A stretch of DNA of 46,030 nucleotides from Hypholoma sublateritium FD-334 SS-4 (lineage: Eukaryota; Basidiomycota; Agaricomycetes; Agaricales; Strophariaceae): contig KN817714.1 of the NCBI GenBank assembly GCA_000827495.1, forward strand, positions 1-46,030, written 5' to 3'. Below, in pieces: positions 11,011 through 21,196 of this stretch. Both the position numbers and the translations under genes were made by a program. Each line of letters starts with the position of its first letter. Position 1 is the stretch's first letter. The notes below the pieces were generated by a model. The model was not told the origin of the DNA. It did not search any database and worked only from the letters and a program-made list of their open reading frames with translations.

Positions 11011-11730
11011 GTTTGATGCACGCGGCGACGGTTCGTTCGCAACTTCCAACGCGCACGACACTCTACTCGACGCAGTGCCTAAGAAACGCTCCGTGATATC
11101 TAGCCTCCAGTTGGATGTGATATCACGATTGAAAGTCGGAGGCCTGTGATTAAAATATATCTACTTATGAGGTTCCCTAAAAGCAAGAACGATCACTCGC
11201 TAGCAGTGGGCCTGGCCGGGGAGGTCCCGGCCCTGTAGCTACTACACGAACGTAAAATTCCACATAGCTCTGTGGCCGGGATCGTAGATTCAACGATAAA
11301 ATATGTGTAAATTAAAAGTCTTCGGTGGCCCAGCGCGCGTTCCGTAGATGCGACTGGGCTGGGGCCGCTTGTCGCTCGCACGCGTGATTTGTTTCTTAGT
11401 ATCCGGTTGGTCATTCTCCTGCTCTCAGGTTGAGGATGCTGAACGTGTCTGCTCAATTAATTTTATTCGAGGTGAATTGCAACTTTATTTCTAGAGGGTA
11501 GCGTGTTCGGGAAGGCGTTCGTCGCGCATTTATCGGCCACAGCCACCCGTGCGGCGCCAGTCACATATAAAGTAAAAATCTCCAAATGGAGCTCGCGCTT
11601 GCCGTTGCGCTGACACTAAACATACCTATATTTGGCCGCGGTCTCCACAAAAATTCCTGGATAAGGCGGGTAGTGGCCAGATATTCTTTAGGCCCAGTAG
11701 GGTGGCACTGCGCTGCCACGATTCGTACGG

Positions 11731-11737
11731 TATAAAG
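11731..11737 (+). promoter_or_regulatory. TATA box of WPGY-family gene A
   Basis: TATAAAG lies 104 nt before the ATG at 11835. The paralogue at 20527 has its TATA box 95 nt before its ATG, so the spacing is conserved. This argues against the earlier ATGs at 11739 and 11748. Confidence 0.55.
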
Positions 11738-11834
11738 GGTGTCCGTCATGGCTAATTTCGATATCAAATATTTCTTCGACCTCCCGCAAACGCTACGATC
11801 ACACGCACAGTCTGATATCACCGCGACTGATACG

Positions 11835-12503
11835 ATGTCCCATACCTGCAACGACACAAAATTCTTCTCGTTCTCTGGAATGACGGCGGGACCCAACAGC
11901 CGGCCCTATTCCATCCTCCCGCAGAGAACGTATTACCCGCGGAGACCTTATTGTCCAGACGAACCGATGACATATGATCGCATATCATTTCACGACCTCA
12001 GTATCGATTCTGGTCTCGGCGTGCCTATAAATCAACCGTGCGGAGGTCACTCGCCAATTCTCACCATAAATGGCGGGTCGGACCTGGTTTTCCAAGACTA
12101 TCCCGACATGCGCAAAATATCTTTGCATATTATGGTGCGTTTGGCTTCCTCTTCGATGCCATGTACCGTGTTGATTATCCTCATAGTGGCCTGGATATGA
12201 ATCGTTGCTTGGAGGTCGAGAGGCGGAGCATTTCACTGTCGACCCCGCTACTTTGACTCGTGCTATGCTTGCACAAGTCGTTGCAAACCGGGTTAAGTTA
12301 TTCATGGAGGTCAGTTTTATTATCCGTCTGTCCGTTAACTGGAGCTTATTCATTTCATTTCATAGCGTGCAGCCCAGGTCCCGTCGAGACACCCGAACCA
12401 TATAATAGGGAATGGAGGAATCGAGATAGGCCAAGTCTACCTTCACGGTCTCCGAAACACGTATTCTACCGCATGGCAGGCGGATTTGAGCATTGAGGGT
12501 TGA
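11835..12503 (+). CDS. small uncharacterised protein, WPGY family, copy A
   Basis: Three exons join in phase: 11835-12134, 12187-12309 and 12366-12503, giving 186 aa. No known domain or signal peptide is seen. Landmarks are SGLGVPI, GGSDLVFQDYPD, ISLHIM, then WPGYES at the start of exon 2, a helical VANRVKLFME at its end, and NTYSTAWQADL near the C-terminus. The paralogue at 20527-21196 shares these landmarks and both intron positions and phases, so both are real genes of one family. Its function is unknown. I recall similar unnamed proteins in other Agaricomycetes but cannot search. The start was chosen from TATA spacing and the matching MS start in the paralogue. Confidence 0.7.
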
Positions 12504-13823
12504 AATCAAGTGTATTCGTCTTGGATTTATCATTACCTTAATTTAAGTACCGAGCCAGTAATTTACGGAACTCAATCGATGGCGAGGGCCACTATTGCGG
12601 AGCGAAACTATACTTATTACAAGCATCAAAAATGTGTTCAAGACTATTCGAGGTGGGCTTCGCGCACGAGAACTCGAAGGCGTGCACCGGCAATTTCTTA
12701 CCTTCAAGGACGGAAGGACGTACAACAACATAGTATATCAGGTCGCATTTTGAGTGGTGGGCAAGCGTTCCAAAGGTGAAGGGGTGCATTGAATGGATGG
12801 TAGCCGACCACCTTTGATATCTTGATATTCCTTTGTGCGTGTCGAAGTGGAAGGGAGCACCGGAACGCAACGGCACGCAAAGTAGATGCATCAATAAACA
12901 GGAGTGTATGGGTGACAATTGAAAAGGGGGGCTGACCTGTCTATGTATACCAATAGAAAAGTCTGTATACTCCTCGACGCTTACGCTTACACTTCGCTTC
13001 CGGCGAATCATGGTGCCAGTGCCTGGTATTTGTTCATATCATCACAAACGGCAAATATTCCCCGGAAGAGCAACAACGCTTATCGTTATGTTGACACTCA
13101 ACGTACGTGGTCACCCGACACGAGTGAGATCAGAACAAAGAACGGTGATAGATCCTGCGCAATGCCTCCCACCGGGAGAACTCCGTCGCGCGCAGCCATA
13201 GTCCCTATGTGAGGTGCGCGTTGATGGGAGTTATTGCGTGTGCAACGGGCCTGCGAAGGAGACTAGGCCTGCATTGCGAGAAAGATATAAATGCAAACGA
13301 TAGTCTTATCGTTGCGCTTTTCGAGGGGTGACCGAAACGGAGGCGACGAGTTCAGCCGAGTATTCCATCGCCCAGAGATGCTGCGTTGGGCGCGAAGCCG
13401 CTGTACAGGTAGGCGAAAGTGAGAGAACAGGGCGCAGCGTAGAACCGTTCGTCAGCGAGAGACAGACAAGTTGACAGGGTACGATCAGACTCCAGAGCAA
13501 GAAACACATTGTAAAGAAAATACGGCCGCATCTCTAGTTCACGATCTGTAAGTGTAGAGATACCCGAACCAGAGTTCGCTCACCTGCGTAGCGCGTCGTT
13601 TGTGCTTCGAGACATATCCGCTTGTCGAACCGCGTTCAAGCGTAGGAGGCAAAATCCAGGAGTTCAAAGCAGACGAGTATCCGCGTCCGTAGCCTTCTCA
13701 CCGAAGGCCCAAGGAACTCCAAAGCACTCCCATTATATAAATAAGCACAACAAACCTATATACTAAACAACCTAGATGTCTATCGCGAGCGGCGGGCGAG
13801 CGGCAGCGTACAGCGACGAAGGA
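12504..13823. other. intergenic, no supported gene
   Basis: 1.3 kb between copy A of the WPGY family and the 3' end of SND3. All frames here are short, overlap each other and lack recognisable motifs or joinable splice sites. The last part must hold the SND3 3' UTR. Confidence 0.4.
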
Positions 13824-14761
13824 TTACTCCTCCTTCTTGACGATACGCTTCTCGGCTTCGGAGATGGCGGCAGCGTCAGTAGCCGGTCCCGCAGCGGCTG
13901 TGGGAGAGGAGTTAGCGTCGAGTACGAGCGCGGAAAATGGGACGTTGAAGATAAGGGGTGAATTATGGAGAAGAAAGGGGGCGTGTGACAGGAAAATTGA
14001 AAGGGACTCACGTCCGAACATGGAGGCGGCTTTGAAGGGGCGCTTGAGGTCGCCGGTGGCGGGCTTTCCGAGGATGTAGAGCGCGACGGGCTTGGCGTCG
14101 TAGAGGTTCTTGACACCCATGAGCGCCTGGATGAAGAGGGGCTGGGTGAAGTGGAAGTACAGGTGCATGACGCCCATCATGCCGAGGCCCATGTATACCG
14201 AGCGCAGCTGGATAGAGGTCAATGATCAAGATGATCAGGAATCGGAGGTGGACGCACGAGTTTTGAGGTCTCGGAGAGGTCATAGTCACGGTAAGTGGTG
14301 GTGATAAGCTTAGGCTCGTCTTGCGACTGGAGAGCAGGGCAAGGGTTATTGGCCGTTCGATTAGCGGTGGGTGTACATGACGCACCATAGGTGACGCAGG
14401 CTCCACTGTGCGGCGCAGCGTCAGTTCCAGGCCCAGGAGAGCAAAATAGGCGAGCGTGACTAACCGTATTTGAGCACGGTCTGATCGTTCTTCTTTTTGA
14501 TCTGAAAGCACAGGTATGTCAATTAGCGCCGGTGGAAGAGTTTGGTTGCGTACGGCCATAGAAACGTAGTAGTAGGCGCCGAGGACGATGACCTGGGAGA
14601 GGACGTAGCCGATGCGGACGTAGAGGAGAACATCCGGGTCGTCGAAAGGAATCTTGCGCGCCACTGGACTAGAATCAGTCGATGTTCCACTTGATAAGTT
14701 TTTTCAACGCACGCTGCATTGCGCCGAGCGAAATAACGAGATTCTGGACACCGGAGTTCAT
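13824..14761 (-). CDS. SND3: SND3/PHO88, ER membrane-protein targeting factor
   Basis: Seven exons on the minus strand join in phase: 14761-14713, 14663-14554, 14501-14465, 14405-14386, 14326-14258, 14207-14012 and 13897-13824, giving 184 aa (yeast Pho88 is 188 aa). Signatures are ARKIPFDDPDVLLYVRIGY, KKKNDQTVLKYVEP, TTTYRDYD, GLGMMGVMHLYFHFTQPLF and LGKPATGDLKRPFKA. Two membrane helices lie at about residues 33-53 and 98-116. The family works in the SRP-independent (SND) route that brings tail-anchored and internal-signal proteins to the ER, and was first linked to phosphate uptake. Exon 4 is only 20 nt. It shares a 169-bp divergent promoter with the SLM1-like gene. The tail is charged (KRIVKKEE), as in yeast. 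Confidence 0.95.
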
Positions 14762-14930
14762 GATTAGGGGGAGTAGGATGTGGAGGAGTTGAACGCAGGT
14801 GCCAGCAGACGCACGGCGAACACGTCGCCCGGTTGTTTGGCCGTGTGTGTCAGCGGCGTCATATCATGACGTCACGCTCGGGGCTGTATAAATGCAGCTT
14901 AGAGACACTCCGCTCCTGTTGTCGCGCAAA
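14762..14930. promoter_or_regulatory. divergent SND3 / SLM1-like promoter with CRE site
   Basis: Only 169 bp separate the two opposite start codons. A perfect palindrome TGACGTCA (14867-14874), the binding site of ATF/CREB-type bZIP factors, lies in the middle of the SLM1-proximal half. TATAAA at 14887-14892 stands 39 nt before the SLM1-like ATG. No TATA is evident on the SND3 side. One bZIP factor could act on both genes. Confidence 0.6.
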
Positions 14931-17401
14931 ATGAACCGCAATCCGTCCCCAGAACGCCCGCTCTCCCGCTCCGCGTCGCGCGCAAGCGGACGCAGCGGCA
15001 AAAGCAGAAACTCGACACTCAGCCGCAACCAGAGCCTTATCAAGAAGAACATCGAGCTCCACGACCTCAAGCCCGCCGATGTCCTCATCGAGCGGTTCAT
15101 CGCGTGGAAAGCGATTGTTAAACAGCTTTCCGCGTACTTTGAAGTAAGTCTCTCTCTTATCTTATCCTTATCGCTCTAACCCGTCCAAGGGCATCGCCGA
15201 CATCGAGAACAACACGGCGAAGGAGATGACGAAGCTCGCCGGCGTCATCCAGGTGCCCTTCCGCGCAGGTAACCAGTTCCTCGGCCAGGGCGGTCTCCAA
15301 GTGCGTACTGAGACACTCCGTGTCCTCCCCCGAAACATCTGACGTTCCCGCAGGATGTCTACTACGATATCCGAGACAAGACCCGCATCATCGCGGACCA
15401 GCACGCAGACCTCGGCCGCACCATCGATTCCAGCATCGTCCAGCACTTGCAGAAGCTTAGAGTCGAGATCAAGGCGCATATAAAGGTATTTATTCATCGT
15501 ACACGGTCTTACAGGCACTAATGCCACGTAGAATGTCCAAAACGATACGGGAAAACTCGCCGCCGGTGTCGCTCGCGAACGCGAAATGTCCACGAAGCTC
15601 GTCGGGGAGCTCGCCAACGCCATCTCCACCTTCAAGAACACCCCCATGAACATCCAGGCGAAGGCAGATCCGTACGTTCAGCCTCGCGTGTTTCCCTCGC
15701 CCTTATTCACTCCCGTCCTAGATACGTCGCGAATGCCGCCGTCCACCGTCAGCTGCAACGTCAAGTGCTCGAAGAGAACCTGCTCCAAAAGTCCATCGTC
15801 ATGATGCAGCAGAACAGCGCCCACTTCGAAGAAGGCATCGTCAAGGCCATTCAGTCCGCGTGGGCCACATTCGACGAATGGCAGGCCCGCTCCGTCTCGT
15901 CCAGCCAGGCCCTCTTCCGCGGCCTCTCATCCCACATGGCCACCATACAGCCCGACCGCGAATGGATCCAATTTGCCGCGCGCAGCGACCACCTCCTCGA
16001 CCCCGACACCCCGCTGCGCGACCCCGACGTCATCACCTACCCGCTCAAGGATGACCCCAGCGTGCACGCCGTGCACACCGGCCACCTCGAGCGCAAGAAA
16101 CGCTTCTCCCGCGCGTGGGGCGAGGCGTACTTCGTCCTCACGCCCGCCGGATTCCTGCACGAGTTCACCTCGTCCGACCCCGCGGGCCCCGGCGGGCTTC
16201 AGCCCGCGTTCTCCCTGTTCCTCCCGAACTGCACGCTCGGCCCCGCGAGCAGCCCGCGCGCGAAGGCGCACAAGTTCCACATCGAGGGCACGAAGGACGG
16301 CACGGGCGTCACGCAGCGCAAGAGCGGCTCGCTCAAGGGCCTGCTTGGCGGCGACGGCACGAAGGCATGGTCGTTCCGAACACGCTCGCGCGAGGAGATG
16401 ATGGAGTGGTGGAACGACATCCGCATGCTCTGCGCGCGCTACCTCGTCGCGAGCGAGGCGGTCGACCGCACGGGCCCGGTGGAGGAGGCGGTGCGTGCTG
16501 CGGGGTATACGAGTGCGGATGAGGAAGAGTACGATTCCGATGAGGAGGAGGAGGAGGGCGATGTGGATGTGGGTGAGCCGGTGCTTGGGGAGCGGGAGCG
16601 GCGGGCGAAGGCGGCGGCGCAGCGACGGGTCGCGGCTGGGGGGGGCGCGGTCGTGGATGATGGGGATGGGAGCAGCGTCGAGGAGGAGGGCGCGTATGAC
16701 GAACCGCCCGTGTACACCCACCCCGTCGCGGACATCAAGGGGCGCTATCCCGTCGAAATCGGTCCCAATGGATACGCGGTGCGTGGTCTTTGTAGCTTTC
16801 ACCTTTCAGTCGCTGATATTCCACGTCTTCGTAGGTCGAGAAAAAATCCCGCCCGAGCATGAGTGGACGCGCACATGGAGCCCTCGCCGGCGTCCCGCCG
16901 CCTGTAGACGCTACGCTGCATCCACCCAACGTCCTCGACGCGTACCACGCAGCGCCGGTTGTCCAGACGAGCGAACACGCCGACGTGCACTCGTTCCGCG
17001 CAGAACGCGGCAGCGGCACCGAGTTCGCGTCGCACGGCGACGTCGACGAGCCGCGCCTCGGCCGTCGCTTGAGCAAGCGCCAGATGGAGAAGGCGCGCGC
17101 GGGCGAGGGCGCCGCGGGGGTGGATGACGGGGAGCACGACGGGGCACCGCCGCCGGTGCAGATGGTGAGCTTTGTATGTTCGTCATTTTTTGTGGTGGAT
17201 GCTGACTTGGTCCAGGGACGTGATGACATTGAGGACATGTACGCCTCGGAGGGCGAGGGCGTCGCCCCTGAGCCTTCGTCGGCGAAGGCGAGCGCACCGG
17301 TGCATGGGGAGACGGACGGGGAGGAGGCGGCACCGCTGACCGCGGTTGCTGGAGGTGCGACGAATGGGGCGCAGACGACGGCTGGGAATGCGACGGCGTG
17401 A
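14931..17401 (+). CDS. SLM1/SLM2-like protein, BAR-type and PH domains
   Basis: Seven exons join in phase: 14931-15143, 15190-15300, 15354-15485, 15532-15671, 15722-16778, 16835-17164 and 17216-17401, giving 722 aa. Residues 1-45 are Ser/Arg-rich. Residues 50-300 form a helical F-BAR-like region (ADVLIERFIAWKAIVKQLS; DSSIVQHLQKLRVEIKAHIK; EENLLQKSIVMMQQNSAHFE). A PH domain spans about 310-440 (HTGHLERKKRFSRAWGEAYF to EMMEWWNDIRML). A strongly acidic run (YDSDEEEEEGDVD) and a low-complexity C-terminus follow. Yeast Slm1/2 bind PI(4,5)P2 at eisosomes, and are substrates and activators of TORC2 and targets of calcineurin. The gene is much richer in G+C than its neighbours. The C-terminal part is poorly conserved and its exons are the least certain. 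Confidence 0.9.
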
Positions 17402-18315
17402 TCAGGTAGATGTGAGTTCCTCCGCGCCTGTTTTCGCGTCGAGCCGTGCTTCGCGTCATTGTTCTCATTGCCCACCGCTCCTTGCCTTCTTTTCATTCGG
17501 TGTATCGCCTTTTCGTACCGCTTTCATTTTCTCCCGGGCCACATGGACATTTTACCTACGCACATACATTTATCTCTTTCGTTTGCTCCCCACCATCCGC
17601 TCGCTTTCCCCGAACTCTGGGTTCATCTTACATTTCCTCTTCGGTCTGGCTTTAGATCGGGATGTTTTTCTGCTGTATCGTCGTTGTAATTTGTTTCCTG
17701 TATATTAGTTGCGATTTTGTAATGTAATTTCTACCTGAATCTTCATTTACTGAGCATATGTCACGGGCAGAGTGGACGTCGCTTGAGGGCACGGCTTGCG
17801 CAACCGTACGCGTTTCGATGAATTTCGTAACCACGAGCGCTGTGCACAGGCAGGGGAGGTTCGTGGTGTCAGCGTGAGACGTGCAGCGTGGAGAAGATGT
17901 GTATGTGATAATATTGGAGTGCTTCAGCAGACGCTGAGCGTTAAGTGAGGAAAATGCCTACAGACGAATTTAGCATTTGTCGTAAACCTGCGAGTATCCG
18001 ACGAACGGGAGAACGCGCTGTTCGTGGCGTAATTGGGATTATCATAATGCTATTTCAACTTTCAACTGGTCTTTACGTGATTCAGGTAGCTACGAGAACA
18101 GTGACTTTTTACGCGTTATGGGATATGAATATTTGAGACAAAGATTTGGACGGGTAGATAGAACCGATTGGTGAATTCGAGAATGGAAAAGGGATATTGG
18201 TGACGACTTGGTTTTAGAGCCTTACATACATAAAACTTCCTACTTGGTTCGTATGTAAAAAAGGAGGCTCTCAAAGCCAACTAGGAGATTCAGCACCAAC
18301 TCGAATTACGAAAAT
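17402..18315. other. intergenic between converging 3' ends
   Basis: The SLM1-like gene ends at 17401 and the DUF5648 gene ends on the other strand at 18316. The space holds pyrimidine-rich 3' UTR-like sequence (17450-17700) and a long imperfect hairpin at 18207-18282. No gene is seen. Confidence 0.5.
18207..18282. repeat. imperfect 76-bp inverted repeat (hairpin)
   Basis: The left arm CTTGGTTTTAGAGCC plus TTACATAC (18207-18229) pairs with the right arm GTATGTAA, a short bulge and GGCTCTCAAAGCCAA (18251-18280), leaving a loop of about 21 nt. It lies in the 3' flank of the DUF5648 gene. It could be a small foldback transposon (MITE) remnant or form structured RNA at the 3' end. Confidence 0.5.
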
Positions 18316-18997
18316 TTAAGCTAAAAGGAATGAGCTCAGTGATGGATGCAGAACCCCAGAGAAAACGGACATACCCAACGGTAAAACATAAAACGAAACT
18401 CCTCCATCGACCCATCCAGTCTCACTTCCGAGCAACTCAGCGTGCTCAACCTCATTCGTTGTCCACCAACGGTCAGTTGTCGCAGCATTAACTGCGGATA
18501 GGAGTGGCACGCTGCCGCAGATCTGCGTCGTATAGGCATATCCAACTGCGGCCTGGACGGTGAACCCAGCGACAGAAGGAGGACTGCCATTTACAGCAGG
18601 CAGAACATCCAAAGAATCCCCGTTGGCGCTGATTAGTTGATAGAAGGGGGTCGTAAATTCCTGGAGACTACTCCAAGCGAGGAATGCTGGATTCTGGAAT
18701 TGCCAGTTATCTTGGTTGGCCACCGTGGAGTCATACGAGACCAAAGCTGGTCGAGACCGAAGGATATGTGCCGTTCTGGATATGCTGAAGAATGATACGT
18801 ATACGGTAGCGAGACTTGGATCCGCGCAAGTCTCAGCCTCCCTAGCCTGTACAAATAAAAGGTCGGCAAACGGTGCTGAAGGAGTAGATTGGAGGCGTAC
18901 TGACCTGATGGGATACATTGTGTAGCGCACTGGTAGGCATGCATTTGGCTGAGATATGACTGAGGAAGAGGGCGATCAAGATGGCGAAGGCGTTCAT
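18316..18997 (-). CDS. small secreted DUF5648-type protein
   Basis: Three exons on the minus strand: 18997-18905, 18846-18375 and 18320-18316, giving 189 aa. Residues 1-17 are a signal peptide (MNAFAILIALFLSHISA). The mature part carries the DUF5648-like pattern: PFYQLISANGDSLDVL, then GYAYTTQICGSVPLLSAVN, then TDRWWTTNEVEHAELL and GGVSFYVLPLA at the very end. In this family, repeats of this kind fold into a blade-like unit, and the proteins are often secreted and sometimes linked to cell-wall or peptidase domains; the activity is unknown. The last exon is just CTTAA; without that splice the frame would run on for 17 unrelated residues, so the splice is favoured by family ending. It is probably a stand-alone extracellular protein. 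Confidence 0.8.
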
Positions 18998-20431
18998 TTC
19001 TGCGTATGCTCAGAATGTGAATCGGTTGCGATGTGTGGGAACGGTTGAAAATCTTGTGAGGTAGTTATATAGAGCGCGGCTTCCTCTAGATTGTCACCGA
19101 CGGAGGGAGGAGCCTGTGTGATGGGAAACATGGAACATCTGACCATGTGCTCAAGAAACTCGGGAGTATAATGTCAAGAATGAGATGCACGTACATGTGT
19201 GTGTGTGTGCCTACAGAAGCACAATCACCGTGATTTAGCGCCTACTGGGTCAGCCGATTGTACACGCCAGGAGTAAAATACACTCTGCGCGTCTGCTGTA
19301 ACTGAAATATCACGCGGCTGACATCTGTCTCCGATGACGGCGTGGTGGATAGCCCCCAATTATCCTCGAAGTGACCTATCCATCAAATAAAATTGAACTA
19401 TTTTTAGCATGGGCGCTAGATTCCGAAGACGTTCTCGGTGTATGTCATAAGCAGCTGCCTGTCAGATGTACGTTTTTCTATTTATCGGATTTCGGATTTA
19501 ACCGTGATTTGGGCATGTTTGTTTCTTGTTCGTGCGACGGTTTAAATCGAGTCACAACTGGTAAGGCGGAATGCAAGTGATACGTTCTCCAAAGCGCCAA
19601 GAATAGACAGAGAGATGGCAGGCCGTAAAATTTGCACAAACTCTTGTTGGCCGACGACGATGACGATCACCGTCGGCCGCCTCAGAACACTTGGACAACT
19701 TTGATCCGAAAACCGCAGACTAAGGGGACATTGGACCAGGACGCAGTCTTTCTCTCCGCGGTGTATGTCCGGCCAGTCCCTTCCAGCCAGACCGACGTCC
19801 TCCCCGACATTGTGTCCGCTATCGTACAGCTTGTGGGAGCACTTCTGCGCACTCCCGGTCAGGACGCGGCAGATACCAGCTGGACGTCGTCTCTTGAAAT
19901 CCCACTTCAGACGACTTACGGCAGACACGGGTGGCATGGATTCTTTTGGGCAGCATAACCAAGCGCGTCGTGATAGCCGTTTATTTTACTGGAGCTGTTC
20001 TATAAAAACTCACTGAAATCTTATTGTTGGATGTCTGGGAAGACGGGTAAGCCCGCAAACATATAGCATGTCTGTACTCTGAGTATATACCATGCGAAAA
20101 ATTTACCGCCTACTGAGACACTCTCCGAATAAGCATGTGGGTAGCGCTTGTAATTTCTTCGTCGTCTTCGTAAACGGTAAATATTCCTTTAAATGGAAAT
20201 AGATCCACACAATGTGTCGAAGACCAGCGAACTTGATGGCACCTGATGGGTGAATATTCTGCCCGGTGGCTGCTGCATTTTTTGAGATAATGTGATTTTC
20301 ATATTACCATGAATAAAGGCCCACAAAGCCACCGCACAGTGCCAGGGTGTACATATGCGGTGATGTGTGGACCTTTGCCTTTAAGAAGTGGCCGACATTG
20401 TTGAAACGAGCAAGTGGAACCATGGGTAGAG
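18998..20431. other. intergenic, no supported gene
   Basis: 1.4 kb holding the promoter of the DUF5648 gene (read leftward) and that of WPGY copy B. Frames on both strands around 19542-19958 overlap each other, lack family motifs and do not join to other exons. A short (GT)n run lies near 19198-19207. Confidence 0.4.
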
Positions 20432-20439
20432 TATAAAAA
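20432..20439 (+). promoter_or_regulatory. TATA box of WPGY-family gene B
   Basis: TATAAAAA 95 nt upstream of the ATG at 20527, nearly the same spacing as in copy A (104 nt). It excludes the earlier ATG at 20455 as the likely start, since that would leave only about 15 nt. Confidence 0.55.
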
Positions 20440-20526
20440 TCGAACTCTGGATCGATGTTCTTTCGAAAAAGCTCCCAGTCGTTCCTCAAACCTTCTTCAC
20501 CCGTCTACAACCAGCATCAATATAAG

Positions 20527-21196
20527 ATGTCCGAATTCTCCTACGTACACAGAGATCTCCGACCGGAGCAGCAATCCTCGTTCAGCACGTTGACTAACGC
20601 CATGAGATATAAATTGCCACAGGGGATATACCTCCCACCCAGTCTGGGACATCGACCTTACCGTCGTTCAGTCGTGGCTCCTGTTAACTTCTATGATACT
20701 AGGACCGGCGGTCTGGGGGTGTCACTACATTCGCTTCGCGGAGATGTGAACGAACTGGCACACACCTTGGTGGGGGGCGCTGATCTGATTTTTGCATGTG
20801 ACCCTCACACGGAGTCCATAAACATGCGCATCATGGTTCGTTCTATGCTCACCTCTTTTGTTTCTTACATTGACCACCCGTACAGTGGCCTGGCTATAAT
20901 ATTTATACAAGTAAAATCAACATTGATGCCACAATGTCCCGTACATCGTTTGGGAAGATAGTAGGGCACACTGTGGAACTGTTCATGCTGGTCAGTGGTC
21001 ATATATGACCAAATATCTGTAGGCGTATATTGAAATCACCACACAGCGCGCATCTACAACCCCTTCGACGCAAATTAATTATGCTGTAGGCCATTTCGGA
21101 ATTAAACCTGACGATGTCATTCTTGCAACTATCGAGAACATATGGGACAACAACTGGCAGGCGACGTTGTATATCAGCGGCGACAGGGCTATGTAA
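20527..21196 (+). CDS. small uncharacterised protein, WPGY family, copy B
   Basis: Three exons join in phase: 20527-20835, 20886-20990 and 21023-21196, giving 195 aa. Landmarks shared with copy A are GGLGVSL, GGADLIFACDP, INMRIM, WPGYNIY at the start of exon 2, VGHTVELFM at its end, and ENIWDNNWQATLYISGD near the end. Both intron positions and phases are the same as in copy A. The sequences are clearly diverged, so the duplication is old or the family evolves fast. The second intron is only 32 nt (20991-21022), shorter than normal for fungi, yet retention gives a stop at once. No signal peptide or known domain. Function unknown. Confidence 0.7.

Larger units (their letters stand above)
9242..11726. 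other. gene-poor stretch with decayed coding pieces
   Basis: About 2.5 kb without a gene I can assemble. On the minus strand 9746-10111 encodes a hydrophobic segment (AAFLAMFDIFGVCLIIAYAK) followed by SAPEIDCIIAAAT, loosely like the late transmembrane helices of basidiomycete DUF6534 proteins, but stops interrupt it. 11207-11231 contains a GC-rich inverted repeat (GGCCGGG/CCCGGCC). 10946-11010 resembles the promoter and leader of the gene at 11835. Confidence 0.35.

Noticed and set aside
11739..11834. Upstream ATGs (11739, 11748) as start of WPGY copy A
   Set aside because: They lie only a few bases after the TATA box at 11731, and the paralogue starts at the equivalent of 11835.
15927..16802. 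291-codon minus-strand frame opposite the SLM1-like exon 5
   Set aside because: Shadow of a G+C-rich coding exon; the Leu/Arg/His-rich composition is an antisense artefact.
16495..17127. 210-codon Arg-rich plus-strand frame
   Set aside because: Out-of-frame shadow of the SLM1-like C-terminal exons.
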